Assembly (NCBI RefSeq): GCF_033115175.1
Contig: NC_084837.1
Span: forward strand, 11,794,266 to 11,858,265
From: Lepus europaeus
Lineage: Eukaryota; Chordata; Mammalia; Lagomorpha; Leporidae
Length of the DNA stretch: 64,000 nt
Reading direction: 5' to 3'
The position numbers were made by a program, and so were the translations under genes. Shown here piece after piece: positions 22,318 through 34,789 of the stretch. Each line of letters opens with the position of its first letter. Within the stretch, counting starts at the first letter, position 1. The notes beneath the pieces were generated by a model. It made no database searches. It saw only the letters and a list, made by a program, of their open reading frames with translations, and was not told the DNA's origin.

Positions 22318-24689
22318 AGTGGGGGCTTCGTGTCAATGGGCACAGTGAGGCAAGGCTCCTGGAGAGCCTTAAGCAGCAGCTGTGAGTCGTGAATCTACTG
22401 TTCCGGTCGGGTCACTTCCAGGGCAAGGCTCCCTGGAGGAAGCACTGCATTATTTTTGCCTGGTCCCAGTCACGTTAGTCCTGGGAGAGGAACACGTTTT
22501 GGTTTCAGTTATCCCAGCCGTGTGCAGGGGAATTCTCCAGCATCCAGAGCAGGGCAAACAGCTTTAGGAGTCACGCCTTAAAGATGAGACTGAGAGCAGT
22601 CTCCAAGAAACAGAACATCTTGAGGGGGTAAGCTGAGGATTTGGGGTACGTGTATAACTAGTCAACAAACAAAACAAATATTCACTCGAAGGAAAACAAA
22701 GCACATTTCAGGGAAGGAAATAAATCAATCTTTAAAAACAAATAGTAAAATGTCAGTGTTTGAGGTGCCTTGAAAGGTATTAGACTTTATAATTATCTGT
22801 ATCTAATTTGTATTTAATATGATAACTAAGTGATCCAGGAGCTATGGAATTTTTCCTGACAATTTTACGGAGTGTGCAAGCACATAACTTTGAGGCCACT
22901 GTTCCAGATCACATCTTTGTCGCAGGTTTTCTCAGTGTCTGGCCAGGGGACAGTTAACACGAGGAAGACCTCAACCCCTTACGATGTTTCTTGGAGGGTC
23001 TGCTCCCCGAAGTTTGCACAGCAGTTACCCCCACACGGCTCCTCCTCCTCCGTGCACACAGAGCAGTTTTCTCCTTCCTGCTCCGGCATCCTGCTCTGAC
23101 TCCTGCCCTCTGGCCTGCACAGCCCTGAGCGGCAGAGCCGGGCCCCCCACGTTGACAGCGTCTCTCGGGGAGCAGCCGCAGAGACTCTGGAGTGCGCCAT
23201 TTCTCATTTGATTGCAGCAGACAGTGGAGTCTCGGTGCCTCACTGAATTGCTTTTTACTGGGCTCCATCCTGGCATTACGCCATGAGTCTGCAGAGAGAG
23301 ACGCTGCCAAAAAGATCTGCTTGAAATGTGTTCCTTATTTATTATGGAGATGCTGTGGGAGACATTTTCTATAAGCTCCAAATGTTTTCTCTTTGGGAAC
23401 ATAAGGAAATTTTTCTTTCAGGCCTCATTACCAGGCAAAAATAGCTTGTCTGAAACTACAGGCTAGCTTTGATCTTTTGGAACCCGTGGGGTTTGTAACT
23501 GAATATGCTCCTGTGTTGTGTGACTGCCAAGAAGACCAGAGACCAAAGTATAGCTGACCTCTGGAAACTGTTCAGGAAGGGATGCAATGTGTTGCTTTAC
23601 TATCAGACCCTAAATTTCCATTTGCTGTGACTTCTAAAGTCTATTTATTGTTGCATTACATGTACCTTTGTAGCGTTTATGTAAAATGCATTGAAAGCCC
23701 AAAACAACTGGAATATTGAGTGTCCTTTTCTGTTGTCTTCTGCTGCACAATGAAGCTATCCTGCAATAACTGGCAGTAGGAAGGCCAGCCCTGGCTATCA
23801 AGAGTTCTGGAAGTGAGGTTTAACTTGGTTTGCCTCCAAGCCTGCTAGCTCCAAAGACCAGCTTGAACTTAACCTGGTTGATCTTGTCTTGCAAAGACAG
23901 TCACACAAACCGTGGTAGAGACTGAGATATGAGCCAGGACTTCATAGTGGTTTGATTTGTGCACCAGGCAGAAGGGGACTCTGCTCCCCTCCCTTGGTTA
24001 GCACATGGCATCCTTCTTCCCTTTCAAAGCCAATGCTTTTGATTTATGAAAAGGAAGAATGTATTTGGCTTTTGAACAACTAAGATTTGAATTAAAGCTG
24101 AGAGGTAGCTTTCAGTACAAACATTTTAAAATAATATCTTTGTCCAAATGGTGAAAAGGCACAAAACTAACAGCTAGTCTTGCTTGAAACCCAGCAAGGT
24201 CACCGATTCAGAGCCACACACCTGTGGTGTGACCTGAAGACAGACACTCACAGTTCTGTCACTTTGAGCTGAATACAGCTGAGAGGACATCCACCCTCAC
24301 AGCACTCTCAGTTCATCTCACGAACGTTAGCACAGATCGACAGTTCTCAGAGAGGTAACAGAAAACACGTTGGTGGATAACCAGGGGCGAAGTGTACTCT
24401 CCCACTGAAGACTCCTAGAACAGTCTTGGAGAGCAGAACTCCCCTCTCTCTGGAACGTCGCCTTTGGTCCTGATCTTCTCTCGGGATGTTTGGTGCATGG
24501 GTACTTGCGTCCACCCTGTGCCCACCATCAACGTAAAGAGTAAGCTACATGGATAGATGAGCTGTCTGGGGGAGGACAGGCTCAGATTCTGGCCTCCAAG
24601 TGGGTACAGAGATTCCACAGGTCGGTTAGCTGTTTCTTCTGTAGGGGCAGAAACAAGAGAAGTAGCATCGTTTGGGGAGATCTGTGGAA
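22318..24689. other. Largely unique sequence
   Basis: About 2.4 kb without a CSINE, which is long for this window. 22950-23300 is GC-richer. No exon with convincing splice sites and family similarity was found. Repeat-free stretches like this are candidates for conserved non-coding DNA, but nothing in the sequence proves it. Confidence 0.4.
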
Positions 24690-24790
24690 GTGTGTTGCTA
24701 CCCCTGCTGTCACCTCACTGATAAAATGGGGTTAATATTAGTGCCTCGTCTCAGAGAGCTGTTGTGAACTAAAAATGTTTAGGTTAAGAG
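24690..24790 (-). mobile_element. MIR-like SINE fragment
   Basis: CACTGATAAAATGGGGTTAA, TATTAGTGCCTCGTC and GAGCTGTTGTGAACTAAA match the familiar reverse-complement MIR core order. Confidence 0.55.
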
Positions 24791-25181
24791 CCTCTGCTCA
24801 CCCGTTCACCAGCATGGAGCCGCCTGCGTCTCCTGAAGCCTTGGGGGGAGGGTCCTCCTTCCTTCAGCCCCAGTCAGGGAGCCAATGAAAGGAGCGCCAA
24901 CTACAGGCAACCTCCCGTCCCTCCCTTCTCCCTTCTGTCCTCAACAGAGGGGAGTAAGCGGATTGGGCTTCAAACTTTCTTAAGAATTCACCTTTGTCAG
25001 CAAAAACACTTTGAACATATCTCCCCATAGAGAGATATTCAATCACTATAACTTATTATGTACATTATAGCACATTACATACATTAGGTGACATAAACAA
25101 AATTTTAGAAGGTGACATAAAAGTTAAATGCCAGTGGAAGGCACAGTACAGCAGTGCTTTCTTAATTGTAGGTAGGGCATC

Positions 25182-25598
25182 AGTCAACTTTTCCTTCTGT
25201 AATGAAAGACGTAAGATGAGCTGCTTATGAAGGAAGGAGGTTTATTCTGGCTTACAGTTTGGGAGGTTTTTAGTCCCAGTTCAGGCAGTCCCACGGGTTG
25301 GGCACCTGCTGGTGGCCTCCCTGATGGCAGAGGTCCAAGCCAGCACACAGCATCACACGTCAAGAGGAAGTGTGTTCACCTGTCTGTATCTCTCCTTGTA
25401 ATGCCCCCTTGATGTGATTATGGGAACCCCACTCCAACGACCTACTCCAAGCTAATCACTCCCCAAAGGTCCTACCTCCAAACACGATAATCAGATTCAG
25501 TTTCTACCCTCTTAGTACTGTTCACATAAGACTTGGGGACCATGCCTCTGGGATATAGAGCTTTGGTGGAAACCCAAACTACAATACAAACCATAGCA
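25182..25598 (-). mobile_element. MaLR-type LTR
   Basis: Read on the minus strand it starts TGCTATGGTTTGTATTG, then GGTAGGACCTTTGGGGAGTG and CTGTAAGCCAGAATAAACC, the standard order of an MST/MLT1-like LTR. No internal region is present. Confidence 0.7.
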
Positions 25599-26979
25599 GT
25601 ACTGAAACCTATGTATGTTATTTTCCTTCTACATACATACAATAATGTATAATTTATAAATTAGGCACATTATTTAAATTAGTATATGATTTACAATAAT
25701 AGCTAATAATAAAATAGAATAATTACAACAATATGCTATAACAGGAGTTATTTAAAAATATATGATTTCCTTATTCCTGGAAGTTTTCATTTAATATTCT
25801 CAAACTGCGGCTGACTGTGTCCAATAGAAACCTCAGCTAACGAGGGACCACTAGATTTTCCTTCTGAATTCCAATGACTGTATTATGTACAATTCAAAAC
25901 CCTGGAGTACCTTCCTCATTACTATCAAGTTAAAGAAGAAATTACAGTAATGAGAATCATAAGGAAACCTGAATCAGGCTTTGAAATCCCAGTGCAGACT
26001 TCTCTCCAAAGAGCCACTTTAGCATGTCTTTGAAATTCTCTCTAGCTTGACCAGAGCTTCTTGGGATTTTGGTGGTCAAAACCTTGCAAAATTAAAAAAT
26101 GTGAATATATGCGTATCCCGATTTGACAAAACAAACTTGTATCTGATTTGCATCCATTGTTCAGTTTCCTGCCTGTGCTTCTCACTATTCTTGACTCATT
26201 ATAGTTAATTAATTCATCTCTTAATTGTGGTCATTATGAATCTTTAATCCAGCTGACTTTCTCTGAAATCTCAACAGAGAAATGCAAAGAAGATATGGAA
26301 ATTGTTAGAGTCGGAACAAGATATTTTGAAACCCCTTTAAAACTTATTGCAAAAATATGATGCCTTTCTGCATCTCCCTAGCAAACGAAACGTTCAGATA
26401 GCCATCAAACAAGCATCAGCCAGGACTGCTTACAACGATGCGGCTTTCTCTGGGGGGAATTATTTGGTCTGAGTTCAGCAACTGTCACACACTGAGATTA
26501 GTGTCATCACCTTCATGTACAACAGTGAAGATGGGCAGGTGCCTCAGTAATGGGATGCTCACGTAGGTCACAGCAATGATGTAAGTGAGCATCGGGACTA
26601 AGAAGCTCTGATTTTATATTTTAGCACACTGCTTTTTAAAGGAGTTAAGCCAACACAATTAATTCAACAAAAACAGTGAGTACAGACCAAGTACAAGGAA
26701 ACAAAACAGCTTATACTCCAGAACATTCTCACAATGTCACCACAAGAATTGATCATCAACTTTATAAATAAAATTTTAAGACATTAACACAATATTGTAA
26801 AGCCAATGGGAATACACTATATGAATCCATTAGCTTTTTTCCCAATGCTTACACTGTTGGGCTAGTCAGCTATGAATATTTTTTTTTGCTCTGCATTTAA
26901 TACTAATTATAGCTTCTCTGTGTTCTGAGGGTGTTTATTTCATTTTTATGCTCAATTGTACTTACAAAATAATGAAATT
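25599..26979. other. AT-rich unassigned sequence
   Basis: No gene, CSINE or named element recognised in 1.4 kb. Confidence 0.35.
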
Positions 26980-27283
26980 GGGGCCAGCACCGTGGCATAG
27001 CAGGTAAAGCCATATGGGCACCAGTTTGAGTCCCAGCTGCTTCATTTCTGATCTAGCTCCCTGCTAATGCACCTTGGAAAGCAGTGGAAGATGGCCCAAA
27101 TCCTTGGACCCCTGCACCCACATGGGAGACCCAGAAGAAGCTCCTGGCTCCTGGCTTTGGATTGGCCCAGGGCTGACCATTGTGGCCATTTGGAGATCAG
27201 CCAGCAGATAGAAGACCTCTCTCTCTCTCTCTCTGCCTCTCCTTCTCTGGAACTCTTTCAAATAAATAAATCTTTTTAAAAAT
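26980..27283 (+). mobile_element. CSINE copy, head-proximal deletion
   Basis: Head GGGGCCAGCACCGTGGC joins early to CCATATGGGCACC, missing the CCTGCAGTGCCGGCAT block. Flanks AAAATAATGAAATT and AAATATAATGAACTC are the decayed target duplication. Confidence 0.9.
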
Positions 27284-27984
27284 ATAATGAACTCGACTAG
27301 GTGATATAAAAGTTGTTTTAGAGAGAGGATACTTTCAGAATCGAACATTCCAATAGTCAAATATGTGATTGAAAACTGGAGACCTCCAGTCCCAGTAAGA
27401 CAGGCAAGGACTTCAAAGTTACTACTCCATTGCTGGTAGAAAGTAAACAGCTGCACAAACTGAAAAATCAGCAACTCAGAGAAGTGAGGTCATAGGGCAA
27501 ACTGCTGCCTCCAAAGTGGGAGAGACAGGTGGCTGCAGGGAACACCTTACCAGAGAGGAAACCTGCGAGCTGACACCTCCGTCCGTGGGAGCCAGTCCCA
27601 GGCTAAGAAACTCAGTAAGAACTAATGGATCGCTGGAGGTTCAGTGCTGAGGCCTGTGGGTTTAGAGCTCCAGGGGGAGGCAGTCATGGGGAAGAGGAGG
27701 AGGGGGAACAGGCTGGTGACTTTGACCTCCAGGGCCTCTGCTCGCTTCTCAGTGAATGAGAAAAAACCCCCTCAGACTCCTGGCAGGGAGTGCAGTCAAA
27801 GTGTAATTGATGCACTGACAAAGAAAGGAGCGAAAATGGAATCACAGAAAATGCTCAATTAAAACCACAAATGGCAGGAAAAAATAGAGAAGCCAAAGAT
27901 AAGAGCAACAAATAGAAAATAGTAGTAAATATGGAGATAATCAACTACATTAGTATGTATGTTAATGTTAATGGCTTAAATATA

Positions 27985-28401
27985 CTGTATTGGTTATCTT
28001 TTCATTACTATAATAAAATATCTGAGTCAGCTACTTACAAAGAAAAGAGGCATATTAGATCCCAGTTTTGGATACAGGAAGTCCAAATAGCATGGTGCAG
28101 GCTCTTGTGAGGGCCCTGTAGCAGATGGTGAGCGTAAGAGCAGGAAAGAAATCACGTCTTGAAACTGGAAGCCAGAAACACAGGAGACAGGCCCAGGCTT
28201 TTACAATGACCTGCTCTAATGAGAACTCACTCCAGGAGGCCAGTATTCTGTTTCAAAAGCAGCACCCCCAAAATGACCCAAGAACCTCCCACGGATCCAG
28301 AGCTCCCACAGGTCTCACGTCCTCCTAATACTGCCACCCTGGGGACCAAGCTTCCAACATGTGAACCTTCAGGGGTACAAACCACATCCAAACCATAGCA
28401 T
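27985..28401 (-). mobile_element. MaLR-type LTR inserted in old L1
   Basis: The LTR lies between two L1 ORF2 pieces that would otherwise adjoin (ATGGCTTAAATA on the left, GGAAGACAGAGACTTAAA on the right). Its reverse-complement order (GTTTGGATGTGGTTTGTACC, CTAATGAGAACTCACTCCAG) fits an MST/MLT1-like LTR. No internal genes. Confidence 0.7.
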
Positions 28402-28623
28402 ACAGCACTTGGAAGACAGAGACTTAAAAAGTCAGAGGGTATCAAAATGTAAGACCCAACTATTACTTTCTGTCTAAAAGAAATCCACCTTAAATATAAA
28501 GATACCTAGAGATTAAAAGTAAGGATACAAGGAAGATAAATCACGCTAATCCTATTCAAAAGAAATCTGGAGTAGCCATACTAACTTCAGACACAGCAGA
28601 CTACCCAGAAAAGAAAAGTATTA

Positions 28624-28951
28624 GGGGAGCCGGTGCTGAGGTTTAGTAGGTAAAACCACTGCCTGCAAGGTGGCCTGCCCATCTGGGTGCCAGTCCATGT
28701 TCTGGCTGCTCTACTTCCAGTCCAGCTCCCTGCTAATGGCCTGGGAAAACAGCGGAAGATGGTCCAAGCGTTTGGGCCCCTGCACCCATGTGGGAGACTG
28801 GAAGAAGCTCCTGGCTTCTGATTGGCCCAGCTCTAGCTGTTGTAGCCATTTGGGGAGTGAACCAGTGGATGGAAGACCTATCTCTGTCTTTCTTCCCCGC
28901 TGCCCACTGTAACTCTGCCTGTCAAAAAATAAATATTTTTTTAAAAATTAA
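28624..28951 (+). mobile_element. CSINE copy inside old L1
   Basis: Diverged head GGGGAGCCGGTGCTGAGG, tail CTGTCAAAAAATAAATATTT. No clear target duplication. Confidence 0.9.
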
Positions 28952-29402
28952 TAAGAAACATAAGAGATCTAAAATCAACAGTCTGTGCTTTTACCTTAGG
29001 AAACTAGAGAAAAAAGAGCAAATTAAATAGAAAAGGAAGAAATAATAGGGAGAAAAAAATAATAAAAGAAAATAAATAATAAAAATAGAGCTAAAATAAA
29101 TGAAATTGAAAATAGGAAATCAAAAAAACTAAAAGCTGATTCTCTGAAAAGCTTAACAAAATTGATAAGCCTCTATTCATCTAACTAAGAAATAAAGAGA
29201 ATACAAATCACTAATATCAGAAAGAGGGACATCACCATAGACCCATGAAACTTAAAAGTATAGTGAAGTAATACGGTGAACAATGTCAGCTCACTGAGTT
29301 GATGAACTAGACGAACTGACTCTGTAAAAGGCAATCCTGCAAAATTCATGAAAGAAATAAGACAACCCAAATCAACCTGTATCTGTTAAGGACATTGAAT
29401 TA

Positions 29403-29723
29403 TTTTATTTTATTTTATTTTATTTTTTGACAGGCAGAGTGGACAGTGAGAGAGAGAGCCAGAGAGAAAGGTCTTCCTTTACCGTTGGTTCACCCCCCAA
29501 TGGCCGCTGATCCGAAGCTAGGAACCAGGTGCTTCCTCCTGGTCTCCCATGGGGTGCAGGGCCCAAGCACTTGGGCCATCCTCCACTGCACTCCCGGGCC
29601 ACAGCAGAGAGCTGGACTGGAAGAGGAGCAACCGGAACAGAATCCGGCGCCCCAACCGGAACTAGAACCCGGTGTGCCAGCGCCGCAGGCGGAGGATTAG
29701 CCTGTTGAGCCACGGCGCCAGCC
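29403..29723 (-). mobile_element. Young CSINE copy with (TTTTA)n tail
   Basis: AGGACATTGAATTA is repeated at 29389-29402 and 29724-29737. The A tail has become (TTTTA)n on the plus strand (29403-29427). End CCACGGCGCCAGCC. Confidence 0.95.
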
Positions 29724-30483
29724 AGGACATTGAATTAATAGTTGTTACGGATTGAACAGGACTTAACTCCCCAGACTCACGCAGATGTCTAAACTCTGAA
29801 GTCTCCAGCTGTGGAGACTTTGTCAGGGGCTGAGCTTAAAGAGGGTGGACTGGTTTGCCTGGCAGAAGCGTCTCAAAGCAGTACTGCATTCAGTCGGTGG
29901 CGTGGGTGTTACTGACTGCATTTACTAAGTTTACAATGAGGATCAGGAGCAAAGGGGAGCAGAGCAGAAAGGTTTGGGAAGCTTGCAGGCTGGCCAGGGA
30001 AGGCTGTGGGATAGGAAAGTGAGGTGGAGAAACCCCCAGCTTACACAAATTAGTGCAGGCAAAGGGTGCTTCTATAACATGAAGGACTCAGCCCAGACGG
30101 GTTCACTGGTGAAAGCTACTAACTTTAAGGAAGAAATTATCCCAATTCTTCATGATCCAGAGGGAATGTTTTCTAACTTACTCTATAGGTCAGCACTACC
30201 TTAATATCAAAACCAAAGACATTAAAAGAAAACTATAGACCAGTATCTAATGAAAAATCCTCAATAAAATACAAGTAAATTGAATCCAACTACATATGAA
30301 AAGAATTATACACCACCACCAAATGGGATTTACCCTAGGTATGAAAGGCTGATTCAATATTCATAAAAATCAACTAATTTGATCCAATTACATCAAGAGA
30401 CTAGAAAAGAAAATCACTTGGTTGTATCAACAGATTCAGAAAAACATTGAATAAAATTCAATACATATTCATGATAACAATTT

Positions 30484-30827
30484 AAAAAAAAATTTTTTTT
30501 TGACAGGCAGAGTGGACAGTGAGAGAGACAGAGAGAAAGGTCTTCCTTTGCCGTTGGTTCACTCTCCAGTGGCTGCCGCGGCCAGCGCGCTGTGGCCGGC
30601 GCACCGCGCTGACCCGAAGGCAGGAGCCAAGTACTTCTCCTGGTCTCCCATGGGGTGCAGGGCCCAAGCACTTGGGCCATCCTCCACTGCACTCCCGGGC
30701 CACAGCAGAGAGCTGGCCTGGAAGAGGGGCAACCGGGACAGAATCTGGAGCCCCGACCGGGACTAGAACCCGGTGTGCTGGCGCCACTAGGCGGAGGATT
30801 AGCCTGTTGAGCCACGGCGCCAGCCCT
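30484..30827 (-). mobile_element. Young CSINE copy in a shared target site
   Basis: Poly(T), GACAGGCAGAGTGGACAG, end CCACGGCGCCAGCCC. Flanked by TGATAACAATTT at 30472-30483 and 30828-30839. The right flank is also the left flank of the next SINE. It carries a CGCGGCCAGCGCGCTGTGGC segment seen in only some young copies. Confidence 0.95.
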
Positions 30828-30840
30828 TGATAACAATTTT

Positions 30841-31169
30841 TTAAAAAGATTTATTTACTTATTTGAAAGGCAGAGTTACAGAGAGGCAGAGCAGAGAGAG
30901 GGAGAGAGGTCTTCCATCCACTGGTTCACTCCCCGATGGCCACAATGGCTGAGCTGAGCTGGTCCGATCCAAAGCCAGGAGCCAGGAACCTCATCTAGGT
31001 CTCCCACATAGGTGCAGGGACCCAAGGACTTGGGCCATCTTCCACTGCTTTCCCAGGCCACAGCAGAGAGCTGGATCGGAAGTGGAGCAGCAGGGACTTG
31101 AACCAGCACCACATGGGATGCCAGCACTGCAGATGGCAGCTTTACCTACTACGCCACAGCACTGCCCCT
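30841..31169 (-). mobile_element. Older CSINE copy in a shared target site
   Basis: Tail TTAAAAAGATTTATTTAC, end CGCCACAGCACTGCCCC, right flank TGATAGCAATTTT (31172-31184). Its left target copy was later split by the young SINE upstream. Confidence 0.95.
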
Positions 31170-31801
31170 CATGATAGCAATTTTAAAAAGCTCTCAGAAA
31201 ACTAAGAATAAGGGGACATCCTCAACTTGATAAAGAACATTTACAAAAACCCTACAGCTAACATAATTCTTGATAGAAACTAGCTTTTTGGTTAAGATCG
31301 CGAAAAAGGCAAATTCTCATCTCACTAATCCCTTTCAACATTGTACTACAAAGGCTGACTAATACCATAAAAAAAATAAAATAACAGGTATGCAGTGGGG
31401 AAGAAAGAGAGAAAAGCATCTTTGTTTATAGACGAAATGATCATGTATGTAGAAAATCAAAACAAACGTATAAAAATAACTGTCGGAATTAATGAATGAT
31501 GATACAAGGTTGCAGGATACAAAGTTAATAGACTAAAGTTAATCATTTTACTTTACACCAGCAATGAACAAATGAAAATTGAAATTAAAAACACACTACC
31601 ATTTACATCACCATTCCTCAGAGCAGAAACTTAGTATGAGTCTAACAAAGTATTACACAATTAACATTAGGAAAACTAAAGCACTTTGGGGAAAGAAATC
31701 AAAGAACTAGATACATGGAGAGATATTCCATGCTTACGGATAAGAAGATTCAATATCATCAAGAAGTCAATTTTTCCCAATATGATCCAGCAGCTTTATC
31801 T

Positions 31802-32110
31802 GGGGCCCAAACACTTGGGCCATCTTCATGTGCTTTTCCCAGGCCATGAGTAGGGAACTGGATTGAAAGTGGAGCAGCTGGACATGAACCAGCACCCATA
31901 TGGGATGAAGCTCCTGGCTCCTGGCTTCAGTGTGGCCCAGCCCTGGCTGTTGTGTCCATCTGGGGAATAAATCAGCAGATGAAAGCTCTCTCTCTCTCTC
32001 TCTCTGGGGAATAAATCAGTGGATAGAAGCTTGCTTTCTCTCTCTCTCTCACTCTCTCTCCCTCCCTCCCTCTTGCTGAAACTCTTTCAAATAAATAAAT
32101 ATTTAAAAGA
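31802..32110. mobile_element. CSINE copy with inverted 5' part
   Basis: 31802-31906 is CSINE sequence in minus orientation (GGGGCCCAAACACTTGGGCC through CACCCATATGGGAT). At 31907 it switches to plus orientation (GAAGCTCCTGGCTCC through AAATAAATAAATATTT). A stretch with GGGGAATAAATCAG is duplicated in the 3' half (about 31953 and 32007). Confidence 0.85.
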
Positions 32111-32287
32111 GAGAGAATGTGATATTGGTGAAAGAAGACAAAAACAGGTCAATGGAACAGAAGGCAAAGCCCAGAAACAGACCCACATAATTATAGTCAA
32201 CTGATCTTTGATAAAGGGGAACAAGAAGCAAAGATAGTTATTATAGTATTATAGCTATTATAGTAATATAGCAATATTTAGTTATCT

Positions 32288-33063
32288 GAGCTGGTGCTGT
32301 AGTGCAGCAGGTTAAGCCTCCATCTACAATGCCAGCATCCCATATGGGTGCCTGTTATAGTCCCAGCTGCTCCACTTCCGATCCAGTTCCTTGCTAATGC
32401 ACTTGGGAAAGTAGTAGAAGATGCCCCAGTACTTGGGCCCCTGCACCCACATAGGAGACCCAGAAGAAGCTCCTGGCTTCAGCCTGGCCCAGTCCCAACC
32501 ATTGTGGCCACTTGTGGGAGTGAACCAGCAGATAGAAGATGTCTCTGTCTCTCCTTCTCTAACTATGCCTTTCTTTTATAGAAAGATTTTATTTGATAAA
32601 TATCTTTATATACAGAAGATCAATTCTATACTAAGTAAAGATTTCAAATAGTTTGCACCTACACAGACACACAAAGTATAAAGTACTGTTTGAAGACTAG
32701 TTTTACCATTAATTCTCATAGAAAAACATAGTAAGGACAGAGGTCCCACATGGGGAGCAAATGTGCAGTGACTCCTGTTGTTGATTTAACAATTGACACT
32801 CTTATTTATGACATCAGTGATCACCTGAGGCTCTTATCATGAGCTGCCAAGGCTACAGAAGCCTCTTGAGTCCACAAACTCAAACAGTATTTAGATAGGG
32901 CCATAATCAATGTGGAAGTTCTCCCTTCAGAGAAAGGTACCTCCTTCTTTGATGGCCCCTTCTTTCCACCAGGATCTCACAGAGATCTTTCATGTAGGTC
33001 ATTTTTTGCTACAGTGTCTTGAACTATGCCTTTCAAATACATAAATAAATCTTTTTAAAAAAC
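32288..33063 (+). mobile_element. CSINE copy split by an L1 3' UTR insertion
   Basis: Head GAGCTGGTGCTGTAGTG. The SINE runs to AACTATGCCTTTC (32561-32573), is interrupted, then restarts with AACTATGCCTTTC (33022-33034) and its tail AAATACATAAATAAATC. Confidence 0.95.
32574..33021 (-). mobile_element. Rabbit L1 3' UTR-only insertion
   Basis: On the minus strand this starts CAAGACACTGTAGCAAAAAA and ends with AAATAAAATCTTTCTATAAAA. It matches 51937-52506 along its length but lacks about 125 bp that include the G-rich tract. A 13-bp exact target duplication flanks it. No coding sequence. Confidence 0.9.
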
Positions 33064-34789
33064 CGACAAGGCTACAGATCGTATGATTGCATTCATGGGA
33101 AATTCTGGAAACCGCAAAACCATGGTTGATGGAGAATGGGAAAAAGTTATTTAATGGCGCCTATTTCAGATGCTGGCCTGAAATGGTGACTATATGGGAT
33201 GCTGGTACCACAGACAGCGGCTTAACCTACCATGTCACAGTGGTATCTCAAAGATAGTCCTTTCAACATTGATGGAACAACTAGACATCCACATGCAAGA
33301 AACTGAAGCCAGATACAGACCTTGCATTCTTCACAACATTTAACTAAAAAGTTATCATAGACCTAACTGCAAAATGCAAAGCCATGAAGCTCCTAGACGA
33401 TAACAGGATAAAAACTACCATGGTGACTCTTTAGATACAGCACCAAAGCCATGGAAGAAAGGGTTGATAAGTTGAAGAAAGAAAGATAAGCTAGTCTTTC
33501 ATAAATGAAAATTTTTTTCTCTGTGAATGAGAATTGAGAAGATAAGCCACAGACTGGAAGGAAACATTTGCAAAAGACGTAAAGCACTATAATCCCTCGA
33601 TATGCAAAGAACACTTAAAACTGAACAAAAAGAAAATAAACAGCTTGATTTAAAAATGGGTAAAAGACCTGAACAGAGACACCTTACCTAACATGTACAG
33701 ATGGCAAATAATCATAAGAAAAATGTACCACGTCATATGTAATTAGGGAAATGTAGATTAAAATAACAATGCTATATCACCACAAACGTATTAGAACAGC
33801 CAAAATCCAAATCACAGACAAGACCAAATGCTGACAAAAATATGGATCAACAGGAACTCTTCATTTACTGCTGGTGGGAATGCATGACAAAAATGATGTA
33901 GTCACATCGGAAGACAGTTTGGCATTTTATTATAAAATAAACATAGCTATAGCTCATAACCCAGCAATCACACTCCTTGAAATCTACCTAAATGAGCTGA
34001 AAGCACACAAAAGCTGCATGTGGATGCTTGTCTATTCATAATACCACAACTTGGAAGCTACCAAGATGGCCTACAGTGGACAAATGAATAAACTGTTGTA
34101 CATCCAGACAGTGGAAAATTACTCAGCACTGAAGAGGAGTTACCAAGCCACGGACAGGCACAGATGAATGCTAAATGTGCAGTATTAAGGGAAAGACGAC
34201 TGTCTGGGTTACCTTCTGTGATTCCAGCTATGACAATCTGGAAAGGGCAAAACGATGGAGACAATAAAGGTCAGAGGTTGCCAGGGAGTGTGTGGCCAGC
34301 GTTGAGGGCACCGGGCAGACAGGCAGATATAGCACAGGAGGATTTTTAGGACAGAGAACCTGTTCTGTATAATATCTAACAAAGGTACTATCGTGCTAGT
34401 TGATGAGGGGAAGCCTGTCTGTGTGCTTGGGACTCCATGCTTTCTGGTCAGTTTTGCTGTGAATCTAAAACTGCTCTAGAAAATAGTCTACTTAAAAGGG
34501 AAAAAAAAGGAGGGGGAGGGGTATACAGAAGAATCAGATAGATCAACAATTTCCAATATATAAACTATAATTTTAAATAAAATGATAAACAATTTTATTT
34601 AAAGATAAAATGATCATACTGACCATACTGAAAAAAATGTCAGTAAAATGCAAAACTGAGGTATTAGAATGGTGAAGGCACTGGTTAGATAAGCAATATG
34701 TATCTTGCTTTATTTTTAATGTAAAAATAATTCAGATCAAGCTTTTAAAAATTATGCAAACATACTGGGTAACTGTCATTTAAATTTTT

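Larger units (their letters stand above)
27830..34510 (+). mobile_element. Old L1, ORF2 to 3' end, split by later insertions
   Basis: L1-derived pieces lie in sense order: an endonuclease-side segment (27830-27985 and 28402-28620), the middle of ORF2 (28952-29388 and 30090-30480), reverse-transcriptase to C-terminal parts (31185-31800, 32111-32287, 33247-33760) and the 3' region (33760-34500, with CTGCTGGTGGGAATGCATGA and GAGGTTGCCAGGGAGTG). Stops occur in all frames. The gaps are filled by a MaLR LTR, at least five CSINEs and a younger L1 tail, all entered separately. Sequence at 29740-30090 is not clearly L1. All coding function is lost. Confidence 0.75.
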
